Origin: Flammeovirgaceae bacterium UBA2338
GTDB taxonomy: Bacteria; Bacteroidota; Bacteroidia; Cytophagales; Cyclobacteriaceae
Direction of reading: 5' to 3'
Assembly (NCBI GenBank): GCA_002344795.1
Contig: DDUM01000070.1
Span: 1-41,666, forward strand
Length of the DNA: 41,666 nt
This document shows, piece by piece, positions 7,059-14,576 of the stretch. A model generated the notes under the pieces. That model was not told the origin of the DNA. It was given only the letters and a program-made list of their open reading frames with translations, and did not search any database. The first letter of the stretch is position 1; every line of letters begins with the position of its first letter. Both the position numbers and the translations under genes were made by a program.

Positions 7059-7347
7059 TCAGAATGGTGGTTTTCCGTGCTCAGTTTCTGGAAAGTGCCG
7101 CTTTACAAAAGCTTTTCCAGAACCACGTTTAAAATATTTCTCAAGTAAAATATTTCTCAAGTTCCCTCGCCTTTTCCGCTGTTTTTACAGCCAGAAAAAA
7201 AACCAGGTCATAAGGAGCATGGTGTTTAGTAGACTGATTCAACCCTCTATTGTGCGACTCAAGCCTTTCATCTACATTTCTCGTCATCCCCACATAAATG
7301 AAAGGATGATGAATGCTTTTTATAACATATACAAACCACATCTTCAA
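7059..7347 (-). pseudogene. GIY-YIG domain gene frameshifted by a 16-bp tandem duplication
   Basis: The reading frame starts at 7347 with MKMWFVYVIKS (alternative ATG at 7341) and shows the motif pair FVYVI and IYVGMT, then RLESHN. It stops early at 7141 after 68 residues. A perfect 16-bp tandem duplication at 7131-7162 causes this: removing one copy restores the frame and adds KRGSGKAFVKRHF and a further tail, a C-terminus typical of small GIY-YIG proteins, ending at 7059 for a protein of about 90 residues. The first 66 residues, with the nuclease motifs, are still encoded, so partial activity cannot be excluded. It sits between tRNA-Ser and tRNA-Arg. Confidence 0.85.
7131..7162. repeat. perfect 16-bp tandem duplication
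   Basis: AAAATATTTCTCAAGT occurs twice without a gap (7131-7146 and 7147-7162). It shifts the frame of the GIY-YIG gene and creates its premature TGA. Perfect identity suggests a recent or phase-variable event. Confidence 0.95.
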
Positions 7348-7458
7348 GAACGTTTCAATTGATCTAAAATCAATCTTACTGCCTGCTTTGCCATTTTCAA
7401 CCCACGCTGGCTAGCCAAACGAAGCTATAGCGCAGGTAAGTGCGCTGCAAGCAAAGTT

Positions 7459-7550
<92 letters not shown>

Positions 7551-7777
7551 AAAATGAATTGAAGGCAGACTTTAGCACAACTCTCTTCCAAATCAGCCCG
7601 TTTGGCCTTTTCCTGAAAAGAGCTGCAAATATATCCCATCATTTTGTTGAATGAGAGGATTATGCCTTTTTTTTTTACTTTTTAAAGGGATTGCATGAGG
7701 GAGCTACCTTTTAATGTTCCGCCTCGCTGCTTTATTGAATTTCTCGGCTTTGTATTTATTGTATAGAGCGTCTCGTA

Positions 7778-7809
7778 TTGAGCACGCGTTTATAACGTTT
7801 GCTATATTC
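7778..7809. repeat. diverged copy of the REP-like hairpin
   Basis: TTGAGCACGCGTTTATAACG followed by TTTGCTATATTC matches the second hairpin of the pair at 6107-6138 with a few changes. It is a separate dispersed copy, not part of the tandem duplication. Confidence 0.55.
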
Positions 7810-7866
7810 ATTCCCCCAATCAGGATCAACGAAGTTAATCCTCTTCACATCGAAGAGGCTCCATTT

Positions 7867-7913
7867 CTTTGTTGGAGAAGAACTCCAACAAAGGCTTAGG
7901 AACTCCAACAAAG
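7867..7913. repeat. inverted plus direct repeat (alternative hairpins)
   Basis: CTTTGTTGGAG (7867-7877) is perfectly complementary to CTCCAACAAAG at 7883-7893 and again at 7903-7913; the two right arms are a direct repeat with 20-base period. Two mutually exclusive hairpins could form. It lies about 90 bases upstream of the hemolysin III start but upstream of its likely promoter, so a role in that gene's leader is doubtful. Confidence 0.55.
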
Positions 7914-7971
7914 CCTAGAGTACGATTAAAAAGGAAACTGCTCGTCTGCCGGCAAATAGAATGGTTTTCGA

Positions 7972-8001
7972 TTTGTCCTGTTTTCATTTTACATAACTTC
8001 G
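7972..8001 (+). promoter_or_regulatory. candidate Bacteroidota-type promoter of the hemolysin III gene
   Basis: TTTG at 7972-7975 and TAACTTCG at 7994-8001 match the -33 TTTG and -7 TAnnTTTG consensus with one mismatch and an 18-base spacer. The ATG follows four bases after the -7 box, which implies a leaderless or almost leaderless transcript. Confidence 0.5.
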
Positions 8002-8005
8002 CCCT

Positions 8006-8653
8006 ATGGGTAAATCGAAGCATTTAGATCGTCCGCAATTTCTTGGTGAAGAGATTGCCAACAGCATTAGTCATGGTATTGGTTTTCTTGCAGCCGTAGC
8101 CGTAACGCCCATTCTTATTATCAAAGCAATTCCTTCAGGCTCTGCAGCGGTGGTCGGTGTGAGTGTCTTTGGCGCCACCATGATGATATTGTACATGGCA
8201 TCGACCTTATATCATGCTTTTCCTGAAAGCAGAACCAAACGTATCTTTCGGATTTTTGATCACGGGGCCATCTTTCTTTTGATAGCGGGGACGTATACCC
8301 CCTTTACACTTACTGTACTATATGGCGCCTGGGGATGGACATTATTTGGAATTGTATGGGGGCTTGCCGCTGGTGGCGTGGTGCTGAAATCTGTTCAGAA
8401 CGTAAAAACCAGCAAACTGTCTATCGCGCTATATCTGGGAATGGGATGGCTCGCCATATTGGCTGCGCAACCCTTATATCAGAGTCTGCCTTTCTGGGGT
8501 TTATTTTGGTTGATTGCAGGGGGTGTGATGTATTCAGCAGGGGTTCTCTTCTTTGCCTACGATCACCGTATTCGCTACAGTCATTTCATTTGGCATTTGT
8601 TTGTACTTTCAGGAACCGCCTGTCATGTAGCATCTGTGTTTTATGTTTTATAA
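8006..8653 (+). CDS. hemolysin III family (PAQR/YqfA/TrhA-like) membrane protein
   Basis: A seven-helix integral inner-membrane protein of 215 residues, the family norm. Family marks are visible: EEIANSISHGIG near the N-terminus, STLYHAFP (residues 66-73) with the first conserved His, FDHGAIFLLIAGTYTPF (84-100) and HFIWHLFVLSGTACH near the C-terminus, giving the Ser/His/Asp/His set of the PAQR metal-hydrolase superfamily. Bacterial members influence membrane energetics and lipid homeostasis; the name hemolysin is historical. It is monocistronic, with a promoter candidate immediately before the ATG. Confidence 0.95.
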   Translation: MGKSKHLDRPQFLGEEIANSISHGIGFLAAVAVTPILIIKAIPSGSAAVVGVSVFGATMMILYMASTLYHAFPESRTKRIFRIFDHGAIFLLIAGTYTPFTLTVLYGAWGWTLFGIVWGLAAGGVVLKSVQNVKTSKLSIALYLGMGWLAILAAQPLYQSLPFWGLFWLIAGGVMYSAGVLFFAYDHRIRYSHFIWHLFVLSGTACHVASVFYVL

Positions 8654-8784
8654 TAATTGGAACCCTGCTACTGATTAAGAAAAAACCTCTTTTGTGTTCA
8701 GGGTAATTGTACGGCATCCAATCTGAAAGTAAAACAAATTACTTCCATAAATAAAATGTCTCCATAATTTGAGGGCTTAATCAT

Positions 8785-8973
8785 TTACCCCAAAAAAGGA
8801 TTGAGCTCATTCTCAAAGTAGGCTAAATGTTTTCCGGAGGGGTTGTCAGTTTCAGCGCAATAATAAATGCGCTGATAGTATTTTACAATGATCAACTTTA
8901 AGGCTGGATCTACCTTAGCGGTAACCTGAGCACCCAGCTCATAGATATTGTCGGTATTTGTGTGGTAACTCAT
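8785..8973 (-). CDS. small conserved hypothetical protein (62 aa)
   Basis: I chose the ATG at 8973 because the part beginning MSYHTNTDNIYELGAQVTAK reads like a type of small Bacteroidota protein I recall, with a pattern of YxxGxxVTAKxxPxLxLxIxxYxxRIYYC followed by a charged PSGKxLxYFExEL tail; the frame extending upstream to 9171 looks like noise. The protein is soluble, with one cysteine in the RIYYC motif. A small beta-barrel fold is possible. Function is unknown, and it stands alone between hemolysin III and the dehydrogenase. Confidence 0.6.
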   Translation of the reverse strand: MSYHTNTDNIYELGAQVTAKVDPALKLIIVKYYQRIYYCAETDNPSGKHLAYFENELNPFLG

Positions 8974-9424
8974 AATAAAAATCGGGAACAAACCATAAAA
9001 CGAATATTTTAAATTGGATAAGAAGCATCTAAAGCTTACGCTAAAGATGCTTTCCCAACACAGATCATGTACAGTATTTCTATAACAACCTGAATAGAAG
9101 TAAAATAACAGAAAGATGAGATGATAACTGTCATAGGTAGCTGTGAACAATATCATTGTAATTCGTATCAATTAATGGCTTCTTGTAGGTGGCCATTAAA
9201 TCGGCTTTAGCAAATATTTAATAAGATACTCATAAACATTAAAGATTTACTCCCTCATGAAAAAGCCATTCAAATGATACAACCATGACGGAGTGATTTT
9301 GGCGTCTATGAATGGAGCGCGCAGATAGAATGTAAACCATCATGGTTCATCTGCAACACACTTATCAGGTAAGAGAAACAACTTTATACCACAGAAAATA
9401 AGTTTCATATAAATTATAAAGATT
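8974..9424. other. 450-bp gene-free stretch before the alcohol dehydrogenase
   Basis: Low-GC DNA without a convincing gene. A possible coding extension of the minus-strand small gene was rejected. The only structure seen is the nested dyad at 9321-9354; a dehydrogenase promoter should lie between it and 9425. Confidence 0.5.
9321..9354. promoter_or_regulatory. nested dyad upstream of the alcohol dehydrogenase
   Basis: AACCAT-C-ATGGTT (9335-9347) is nested inside the outer arms GCAGAT (9321-9326) and ATCTGC (9349-9354). It lies about 70-100 bases before the dehydrogenase start and could be an operator for a dimeric regulator or a hairpin. No regulator gene is adjacent. Confidence 0.35.
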
Positions 9425-10486
9425 ATGTCAGCTACAACTGTTAAAACAACCATGAAAGGCCTTGTCTATAATGGTCCAGGCAAGATCGAATGGAAAGAGG
9501 TACCGAAGCCCGGTATTGATAAACCAACGGATGCCCTCGTTAAAATTATTAAAACAACCATCTGCGGAACAGATTTAGGTATTTTACATGGCAAGACCCC
9601 CTCTGTAAAACCTGGAACTACACTGGGACACGAAGGTATCGGTGTGATTGAAGAAGTAGGCACTTCAGTGAGGAAATTTAAGAAGGGTGATCATGTCATC
9701 ATTTCTTGTATCACTGCAGACGGTTCTTGTGAGTATTGCAAAAAACAATTGTATTCACACTGTGAAGATGGTGGCTGGATATTGGGCCATCTCATTAACG
9801 GTACGCAGGCGGAATATGTACGCATACCTCATGCTGACAACAGCCTGCATGCGGTTCCCAAAGGTATGGATCAGGAAGCCCTGGTCATGTTAAGTGATAT
9901 TCTACCGACCGGTCATGAGATCGGTGTGATCAACGGCCGTGTAAAACCAGGTGATACGATTGCCATTGTAGGTGCCGGACCCATTGGAATGTCTGCCCTA
10001 CTTACTGCGCAATTTTATTCCCCGGCAAAAATCTATATGATTGATTTGGATGAAAACCGTTTAAAGCTGGCTAAGAAATTGGGGGCTACCCATACCATTA
10101 ACTCAGGCGAGGAAGATGCGGTCAAAAAGATCATGTCAGAAACTAAAGACGGTGTGGATGTGGCCATGGAAGCCGTAGGTATTCCTGCTACGTTCGACAT
10201 CTGTCAGCATATCGTTCGTCCGGGTGGGCATGTTGCCAATATTGGAGTATTCGGTCATAGTGTAGACCTGCAAATTCAGGACTTATGGATTCGAAATATT
10301 ACCATCACTACGGGGCTTGTCAATACTAACACTACGCCTATGCTGCTGAAAACGGTGGAGTCCGGAAAAATCAAACCCGAAGAATTAATCACTCACCGTT
10401 TTAAGTTGGACGAAATACTAAAGGCCTATGAAGTGTTTGGCAATGCTTCCAAAGAAAAGGCTATGAAAGTGATATTGACAAACTAA
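9425..10486 (+). CDS. zinc-dependent alcohol dehydrogenase (MDR superfamily)
   Basis: A 353-residue NAD(P)-dependent medium-chain dehydrogenase. The catalytic zinc site is visible as ICGTD (Cys near residue 47) and GHEGIG; the structural zinc loop is GSCEYCKKQLYSHC, with three cysteines. The Rossmann motif GAGPIG is near residue 188, with the acidic end of beta-2 in MIDLDENR, favouring NAD. The sequence resembles secondary-alcohol or butanediol-type dehydrogenases. ATG at 9425 is used; a second ATG at 9452 (MKGLVYNGPGK) matches the usual N-terminus of the family and may be the real start. It is monocistronic, with a dyad upstream. Confidence 0.93.
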   Translation: MSATTVKTTMKGLVYNGPGKIEWKEVPKPGIDKPTDALVKIIKTTICGTDLGILHGKTPSVKPGTTLGHEGIGVIEEVGTSVRKFKKGDHVIISCITADGSCEYCKKQLYSHCEDGGWILGHLINGTQAEYVRIPHADNSLHAVPKGMDQEALVMLSDILPTGHEIGVINGRVKPGDTIAIVGAGPIGMSALLTAQFYSPAKIYMIDLDENRLKLAKKLGATHTINSGEEDAVKKIMSETKDGVDVAMEAVGIPATFDICQHIVRPGGHVANIGVFGHSVDLQIQDLWIRNITITTGLVNTNTTPMLLKTVESGKIKPEELITHRFKLDEILKAYEVFGNASKEKAMKVILTN

Positions 10487-10502
10487 ATCAAATAACACAA
10501 TG

Positions 10503-10637
10503 AGGCTGACTTAAAAGTGGTACGTTTTGTTGATCCGTCAGTTGGCGGAGAGACATCCCTAAATTGTAAATTTAAACTATGGAGATTCTTAGCTTTCGCT
10601 CAGAAAAACGACATTCTTTAACTTTTGAGTCAGCCTT
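10503..10637. mobile_element. MITE-like element with 16-bp terminal inverted repeats
   Basis: AGGCTGACTTAAAAGT (10503-10518) and ACTTTTGAGTCAGCCT (10621-10636) are inverted repeats with one mismatch, bounding about 134 bases without a gene. The interior contains one unit GGAGATTCTTAGCTTTCGCT plus CAGAAA, related to the array at 21554-21813. I see no clear target duplication. The right end is 18 bases before the start codon of the HPF-like gene. Confidence 0.7.
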
Positions 10638-10654
10638 ATTAAACAAATAAGAAC

Positions 10655-10969
10655 TTGAAAATTCAATTAAATACAGATAAAAATATTACAGGAGACGAAA
10701 GACTCCAAAGCTACCTGAGTTCCTTAATAGAGAATGAGCTTTCCCGTTTCAGCGATCATATTACAAGAATTGAGGTTTATCTGGCAGATGAAAATGGTCA
10801 GAAAAAAGGTGCGAATGACAAACGTTGTACGCTTGAGGTCCGACTTGAGGGCAGGCAACCCCTTGCCGTTACCAGCCACGCAAATTCCGTAGAGAAAGCC
10901 GTGAACGATGCACTCGATAAATTAAGAGCGTCAATAGAAACAATATACAATCGGGTAAAGGATCATTAA
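10655..10969 (+). CDS. HPF/RaiA family ribosome-associated protein
   Basis: A 104-residue protein of the hibernation-promoting/ribosome-associated inhibitor family, which binds the 30S decoding region and preserves idle ribosomes. It begins KIQLNTDKNI, has the beta-strand pattern RIEVYLADENG and TLEVRLEG, and an alpha helix with SVEKAVNDALDKL. It is the short form without the C-terminal dimerisation domain. The start is TTG, chosen because the family begins MKIQ/MKVQ at this point and no closer ATG exists. A MITE-like element ends 18 bases upstream, so transcription may start inside it. Confidence 0.88.
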   Translation: MKIQLNTDKNITGDERLQSYLSSLIENELSRFSDHITRIEVYLADENGQKKGANDKRCTLEVRLEGRQPLAVTSHANSVEKAVNDALDKLRASIETIYNRVKDH

Positions 10970-11073
10970 ATAATATCCACGAAAGAATCTCTTTAGGTTT
11001 ATGTGAGTATTGTCTTCAAAAAGGATTCACTTTTTGAACAGGTTGAAATAATGAGCCGCAGCCTGGTGCTTAT

Positions 11074-11790
11074 TTACACGAATACTTCAGCCCAGGGATG
11101 TTGATTTAATTGGCAGGGTTGTTTTGCGTTGTAATATCTGACAGCCCTGGTAAAATCCTTGATCTTATTGACTCTAAGCTTTTCTTCAGCTATGAATTCA
11201 ACGGCTTCACTATCGTCCTGAAAATATTTAAGGTTACTTTTTCTACTGTCTGTAAACATCTCAGTTGTGGAGTCTCCCTGCACAAAATAAGTTTGACGAA
11301 TAATGGCCGTAAAATCCCTGTCATTGCCTGCTCCGGGGACACCATAACTGGGTTGTCTCATAATTGAATAATATTGACAGTAAACATGTATCGCACCATC
11401 TTCTATTACTTCAAAAAAAGCATTTCTATCAGTCACACCCTCAAGGTGCAGCGTGTTGACAAATTTCCGATCTCCTACCGCAATGGATTTTATTTTAAAC
11501 TTATCTAAAACGCGGGTTCCGTATCCGCTCGGCACTTCAATATCTCCGGAGAGAAGATTCATATTCAATTGTTTCCCTTTATACTTAACCCCATCGTATA
11601 GGTAGATATCAGCCTCCACCCAATCATGAAAGAGGTAGTATTCACCTTTTATTTCAGGCGCTGGTCTCTCATAGTTGAACTGTGTTGAGAATTCACCCCA
11701 ACCGATTTCTTCCACATAATCATCGACTGTTTGCGCATATACTGTGGTACAGCAAATTACAAGTGCAATATGAATTATCCGTTTTCTCAT
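11074..11790 (-). CDS. exported protein of unknown function
   Basis: A 238-residue protein with a clear signal peptide (RKRIIHIALVICCTTVYAQ) and no membrane segment after it, so it is periplasmic or surface-located. The mature part is rich in aromatic residues and beta-strand pattern (EGEYYLF-type and VYCQYYSIM segments). I do not recognise a named family, though proteins of this make-up are common in Cytophagales. It is divergent from the DUF2141 gene across about 150 bases and convergent with the HPF gene. Confidence 0.75.
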   Translation of the reverse strand: MRKRIIHIALVICCTTVYAQTVDDYVEEIGWGEFSTQFNYERPAPEIKGEYYLFHDWVEADIYLYDGVKYKGKQLNMNLLSGDIEVPSGYGTRVLDKFKIKSIAVGDRKFVNTLHLEGVTDRNAFFEVIEDGAIHVYCQYYSIMRQPSYGVPGAGNDRDFTAIIRQTYFVQGDSTTEMFTDSRKSNLKYFQDDSEAVEFIAEEKLRVNKIKDFTRAVRYYNAKQPCQLNQHPWAEVFV

Positions 11791-11969
11791 TATACCCTTC
11801 TGTTGGCCTGGCTGGGCAAAAAGTATCTCCTTTGAAAGGTAAGAATGAAGGCTTTAAATAACAAAGTCAAACTTGGTCAGGGATTATACCATTATTGAAT
11901 GATAACCTGAAAAAACATTATAGAGCAATAAGCTGAAGAATGCGTATCTTTAGTAACTGCGTAAGGCAG

Positions 11970-12491
11970 ATGAGAATGAAAGTACTATTAGCCATTATTA
12001 CTTTATTTAGTTCTGGTTTGGTTAATGGTCAATCCAATTCCGACTTGTACCAGGTATCACACTCCAATATCTCTACCCAAACAACATCTGGTAAACTGAA
12101 CCTTATTGACACAAAGGAAGTTACATTTATGATTAGTATAACGGTAACCCATATAAGAAATACAAAAGGAGTGATTCGTTTTAAATTTTATGATGATGCG
12201 ACACCCTTTCCAGATGATTTGGGTTTTTTAAGGGTGGTGATTCCGAAAACGGAAATGACTGGTGATTCCCTGAGTGTGACTTATAGTGGATTTACTTCTA
12301 AAAACATGGCCATTGCGCTGCTGGATGATGAGAATGACAATTGGAAACTGGATATGGGGTGGTTTTTACCGAAAGAGGGACATGCTTTTTCCGACTATTA
12401 CCACTCGGCCCTTCGCAAGCCTGTGTACGAAGATTTTAGCTTTGTACTCAAGGGCGACAAGAAGATAAAAATGAGAATGAAATACTATTAA
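11970..12491 (+). CDS. exported DUF2141 domain protein
   Basis: The signal peptide (MKVLLAIITLFSSGLVNG) is followed by a DUF2141 domain from about residue 58: the RNTKGVIRFKFYDD strand, the AIALLDDENDNWKLDMGWF signature and the PKEGHAFSDY stretch are characteristic of this transthyretin-like beta-sandwich family, found in periplasmic or surface proteins of Bacteroidota. I chose ATG 11970 (or 11976) rather than 11940, because the earlier one would put ten extra residues before the signal peptide and lies on the TATCTTTAG stretch that resembles a -7 box. Role unknown. The 61-residue gene follows at 12502. Confidence 0.85.
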   Translation: MRMKVLLAIITLFSSGLVNGQSNSDLYQVSHSNISTQTTSGKLNLIDTKEVTFMISITVTHIRNTKGVIRFKFYDDATPFPDDLGFLRVVIPKTEMTGDSLSVTYSGFTSKNMAIALLDDENDNWKLDMGWFLPKEGHAFSDYYHSALRKPVYEDFSFVLKGDKKIKMRMKYY

Positions 12492-12501
12492 TGATTGCGA
12501 T

Positions 12502-12687
12502 ATGAATATTTTAAGAAGTTGGCGGGAACAAAAGATCATGTTAAAAAGGCGGTTTGCCATACTCACAGATGAGGATTTTAACTTTGAAACAGGAGAAAAA
12601 GAAACCATGCTGAACAAGCTTGGTATAAAACTCAACAAATCCAGACTGGAATTGGATCTCTTGTTTGCAGAACTGCAACAGTATTAA
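12502..12687 (+). CDS. CsbD-like small stress protein
   Basis: A 61-residue charged helical protein. The pattern SWREQKIMLKRRF, LTDEDF, GEKETML followed by KLGIKLNKS matches the CsbD layout (W-x3-K-x2-LK, LTDEDL, G-x-EE-x-L), although the core tryptophan spacing differs a little. CsbD-like proteins are abundant in stressed or stationary cells; mechanism unknown. It starts ten bases after the DUF2141 gene, so the two are probably cotranscribed, and ends before a strong bidirectional terminator. Confidence 0.7.
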   Translation: MNILRSWREQKIMLKRRFAILTDEDFNFETGEKETMLNKLGIKLNKSRLELDLLFAELQQY

Positions 12688-12735
12688 CCAGACCCCCACA
12701 CAATAAACTCACCCAATTTCCCGGGTAGTAAAAAA

Positions 12736-12785
12736 AAAGAGGTTTTTTAAAAGCGTCCAATCGGGCACTTTTAAAAAACCTCTTT
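12736..12785. terminator. strong bidirectional intrinsic terminator
   Basis: A perfect 18-bp inverted repeat with arms at 12736-12753 and 12768-12785 (core AGAGGTTTTTTAAAAG) and a 14-base loop. An A-run precedes the left arm, so the minus-strand transcript ends in a U-run; the plus strand lacks a long U-run. It separates the plus-strand CsbD-like gene from the minus-strand cold shock gene. Confidence 0.9.
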
Positions 12786-12802
12786 AAGAGATGGAGGAAT
12801 TT

Positions 12803-12997
12803 TTAGCTAACTAATTCTACGTTAACTGCATTCATTCCTTTTTTTCCACGTTCAACATCAAATTTTACTTTATCGTTTTCTCTGATCTCGTCTATCAAAC
12901 CAGACTCATGTACGAAAATGTCTTCGCTTGAATCCGTTGGCTTAATGAATCCAAATCCTTTTGTGTTGTTGAAAAATTTTACTGTTCCTTCTTGCAT
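12803..12997 (-). CDS. CspA-family cold shock protein
   Basis: A 64-residue single cold-shock domain. The RNA-binding motifs are present: KGFGFI (RNP1) and DIFVHES (RNP2, with F in place of one aromatic). It begins MQEGTVKFFNNTKGFGFI as in most CspA-like proteins. These act as RNA chaperones that melt structure, especially at low temperature. It lies 43 bases downstream of the DEAD-box helicase on the same strand and ends at the 18-bp terminator, so the two RNA-remodelling genes probably share a transcript. Confidence 0.95.
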   Translation of the reverse strand: MQEGTVKFFNNTKGFGFIKPTDSSEDIFVHESGLIDEIRENDKVKFDVERGKKGMNAVNVELVS

Positions 12998-13040
12998 TTT
13001 GATTGTTATTTATTGGTTATTGTTTTTGTTCTTTACTTAG

Positions 13041-14249
13041 TTAATTGATGAAAGTGTAGGCTTTTCCTCCTTTGCCTGCTCTTCCTGTTCTTCCTATTCT
13101 ATGTATGTAGCTGTCGAAATCACGGGGAGGCTGAAAGTTAATTACGTGCGTCACCTCAGAAATATCGAGGCCTCTTGCTGCCACATCCGTAGCAATCAAA
13201 GCCTGGATTTTACCCAGCTTAAAATCATTTAACGCTTTCAATCTGTAGTTCTGAGATTTATTGCCATGAATTTCATCCACCCGGATGCCTGCATGTTGCA
13301 AATTCTTTCTCACCTGGCTTACGCCTCTTTTGGTTTCTGCAAACACGATTACTTTATGAAAAGCCTCATCGCGAAACATGTTGACCAGAATATCCAACTT
13401 CTTCTCTCCTGCCTTTACGGTTACTATCTCCTGATCGATATGATCGCCAGTGACATTACCGGAAGTTACCCGTACTTCTACAGGGTTGTTGAGTAGTGAT
13501 TGGATCAATTTCCGCTGACTGCTCTCCTCTGTGGCTGAGAATAAAACGGTTTGTTTTCTATTGGTCATTCCCGCCAGCATCGTTTTGATGTCGCGCAAAA
13601 AACCCATGTCCAGAAGGCGATCAAACTCATCTAAAATCAGTGTTTTAAAATCCCTGAAGTGCAGCGCATTTTGACGCGCTAAATCGATGAGACGCCCTGG
13701 TGTACCAATCACAAAGTGACTTGGTCTTTTTAACCTGGATATATCCCTTCCCACACTGGTACCACCAATAAAACAGGCGCTCGAAATATTGAGGCCTTTG
13801 GCAATACTCTTTAATTCTTCTTCTACCTGTACGGCCAATTCTCTTGTTGGCACAACTACCAATACCTGAAAAGAGGCGGGCTTACCTAATAAGTTATTAA
13901 TAATGGGAACCAAAAAGGCAGCGGTTTTACCCGTTCCAGTCTGTGCGATTCCCATCACATCATTCCCTTCCAACACGGGTTGAATGGAATGTTCCTGTAT
14001 TTCAGTTAAGAAAGTATATCCTTTGCTGAGCAGGTTGGCTTTGATGCGTGCATCCACGGCCAGATCCTGAATTTTAAATGAAGGGTGAAAAGTTGCTTCC
14101 GCCAGAGGGGTTGCTTTTTTTACAAATAAACGCGGATCGATTGTGCTTACAGCGGGTCCTTTACGTCTATTGGATTGTTTTCTGTGATTTGAGTTTTGAT
14201 TTGGGCCTGAGTTAGTCCTTGGTCTTCTTTTTTGTCTTAAACTGTTCAT
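13041..14249 (-). CDS. DEAD-box ATP-dependent RNA helicase (RhlE-like)
   Basis: A 402-residue RNA helicase. A basic Arg/Asn-rich tail (residues 1-35) precedes the core. Motifs in order: Q-motif region, AQTGTGKT (102-109), PTRELA, GTPGR, DEFD in place of DEAD, SAT, and HRIGRTGRAGKGG. The protein ends right after motif VI (AYTFIN), so there is no long C-terminal extension. The DEFD variant is seen in some cold-shock-linked helicases of Bacteroidota. The next gene is a cold shock protein. A -7-like box at 14434-14441 would give a leader of about 180 bases, which suggests leader-based cold regulation. Confidence 0.93.
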   Translation of the reverse strand: MNSLRQKRRPRTNSGPNQNSNHRKQSNRRKGPAVSTIDPRLFVKKATPLAEATFHPSFKIQDLAVDARIKANLLSKGYTFLTEIQEHSIQPVLEGNDVMGIAQTGTGKTAAFLVPIINNLLGKPASFQVLVVVPTRELAVQVEEELKSIAKGLNISSACFIGGTSVGRDISRLKRPSHFVIGTPGRLIDLARQNALHFRDFKTLILDEFDRLLDMGFLRDIKTMLAGMTNRKQTVLFSATEESSQRKLIQSLLNNPVEVRVTSGNVTGDHIDQEIVTVKAGEKKLDILVNMFRDEAFHKVIVFAETKRGVSQVRKNLQHAGIRVDEIHGNKSQNYRLKALNDFKLGKIQALIATDVAARGLDISEVTHVINFQPPRDFDSYIHRIGRTGRAGKGGKAYTFIN

Positions 14250-14576
14250 TTTGTTTGTTAAAAAATACGCTGTGCCTCAGCTGATCATCATGTTAAAGTG
14301 CTAATCAGTAATGAGTTGGATAAATAATATCCAGGCACATTTAATCTTCAGCAAACAAAAATTGGGAGTAGAAATAACTTTCCTCAAGGGGCCTTATTTG
14401 ACTAAACAGAATGATTTCTGCTAAAAACTTATGCAAAGATAATACAGATTTTTGCAATTGCCTAATTTGCAGCACTTCATGGGCGATTGGAGATGGTAAT
14501 AAAAGTAATTCTGCCATAAAAACTAAATTCCATACGGTCTTATGCTAACTTGGGGCTTTCTTAAATTAAGGTATAC
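14250..14576. other. 327-bp divergent intergenic region, possible long helicase leader
   Basis: No gene seen. It separates the minus-strand helicase from the plus-strand floA. The part next to the helicase would be its 5' leader if the promoter candidate at 14434-14441 is real; the right part should hold the floA promoter. Confidence 0.5.
14434..14441 (-). promoter_or_regulatory. candidate -7 box for the helicase/cold-shock operon
   Basis: On the minus strand TATCTTTG matches TAnnTTTG exactly. A TTG lies upstream, but with a spacer of 13 instead of about 19-20, so the -33 part is weak. It predicts an untranslated leader of roughly 180 bases. Confidence 0.35.

Larger units (their letters stand above)
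7551..8005. other. 455-bp gene-free stretch with repeats and a promoter
   Basis: No convincing gene is seen here; short frames lack codon or family signal. It holds the upstream region of the tRNA-Ser gene, a T-rich run near 7670, a diverged REP-like hairpin (7778-7809), a set of inverted and direct 11-14-bp repeats (7867-7913) and the promoter of the hemolysin III gene (7972-8001). Confidence 0.6.

Noticed and set aside
8974..9171. N-terminal extension of the small 62-aa gene (66 further residues)
   Set aside because: Composition is random-looking and rich in Phe/Tyr/Cys from AT-rich DNA, and the recognisable pattern starts at the internal ATG at 8973.
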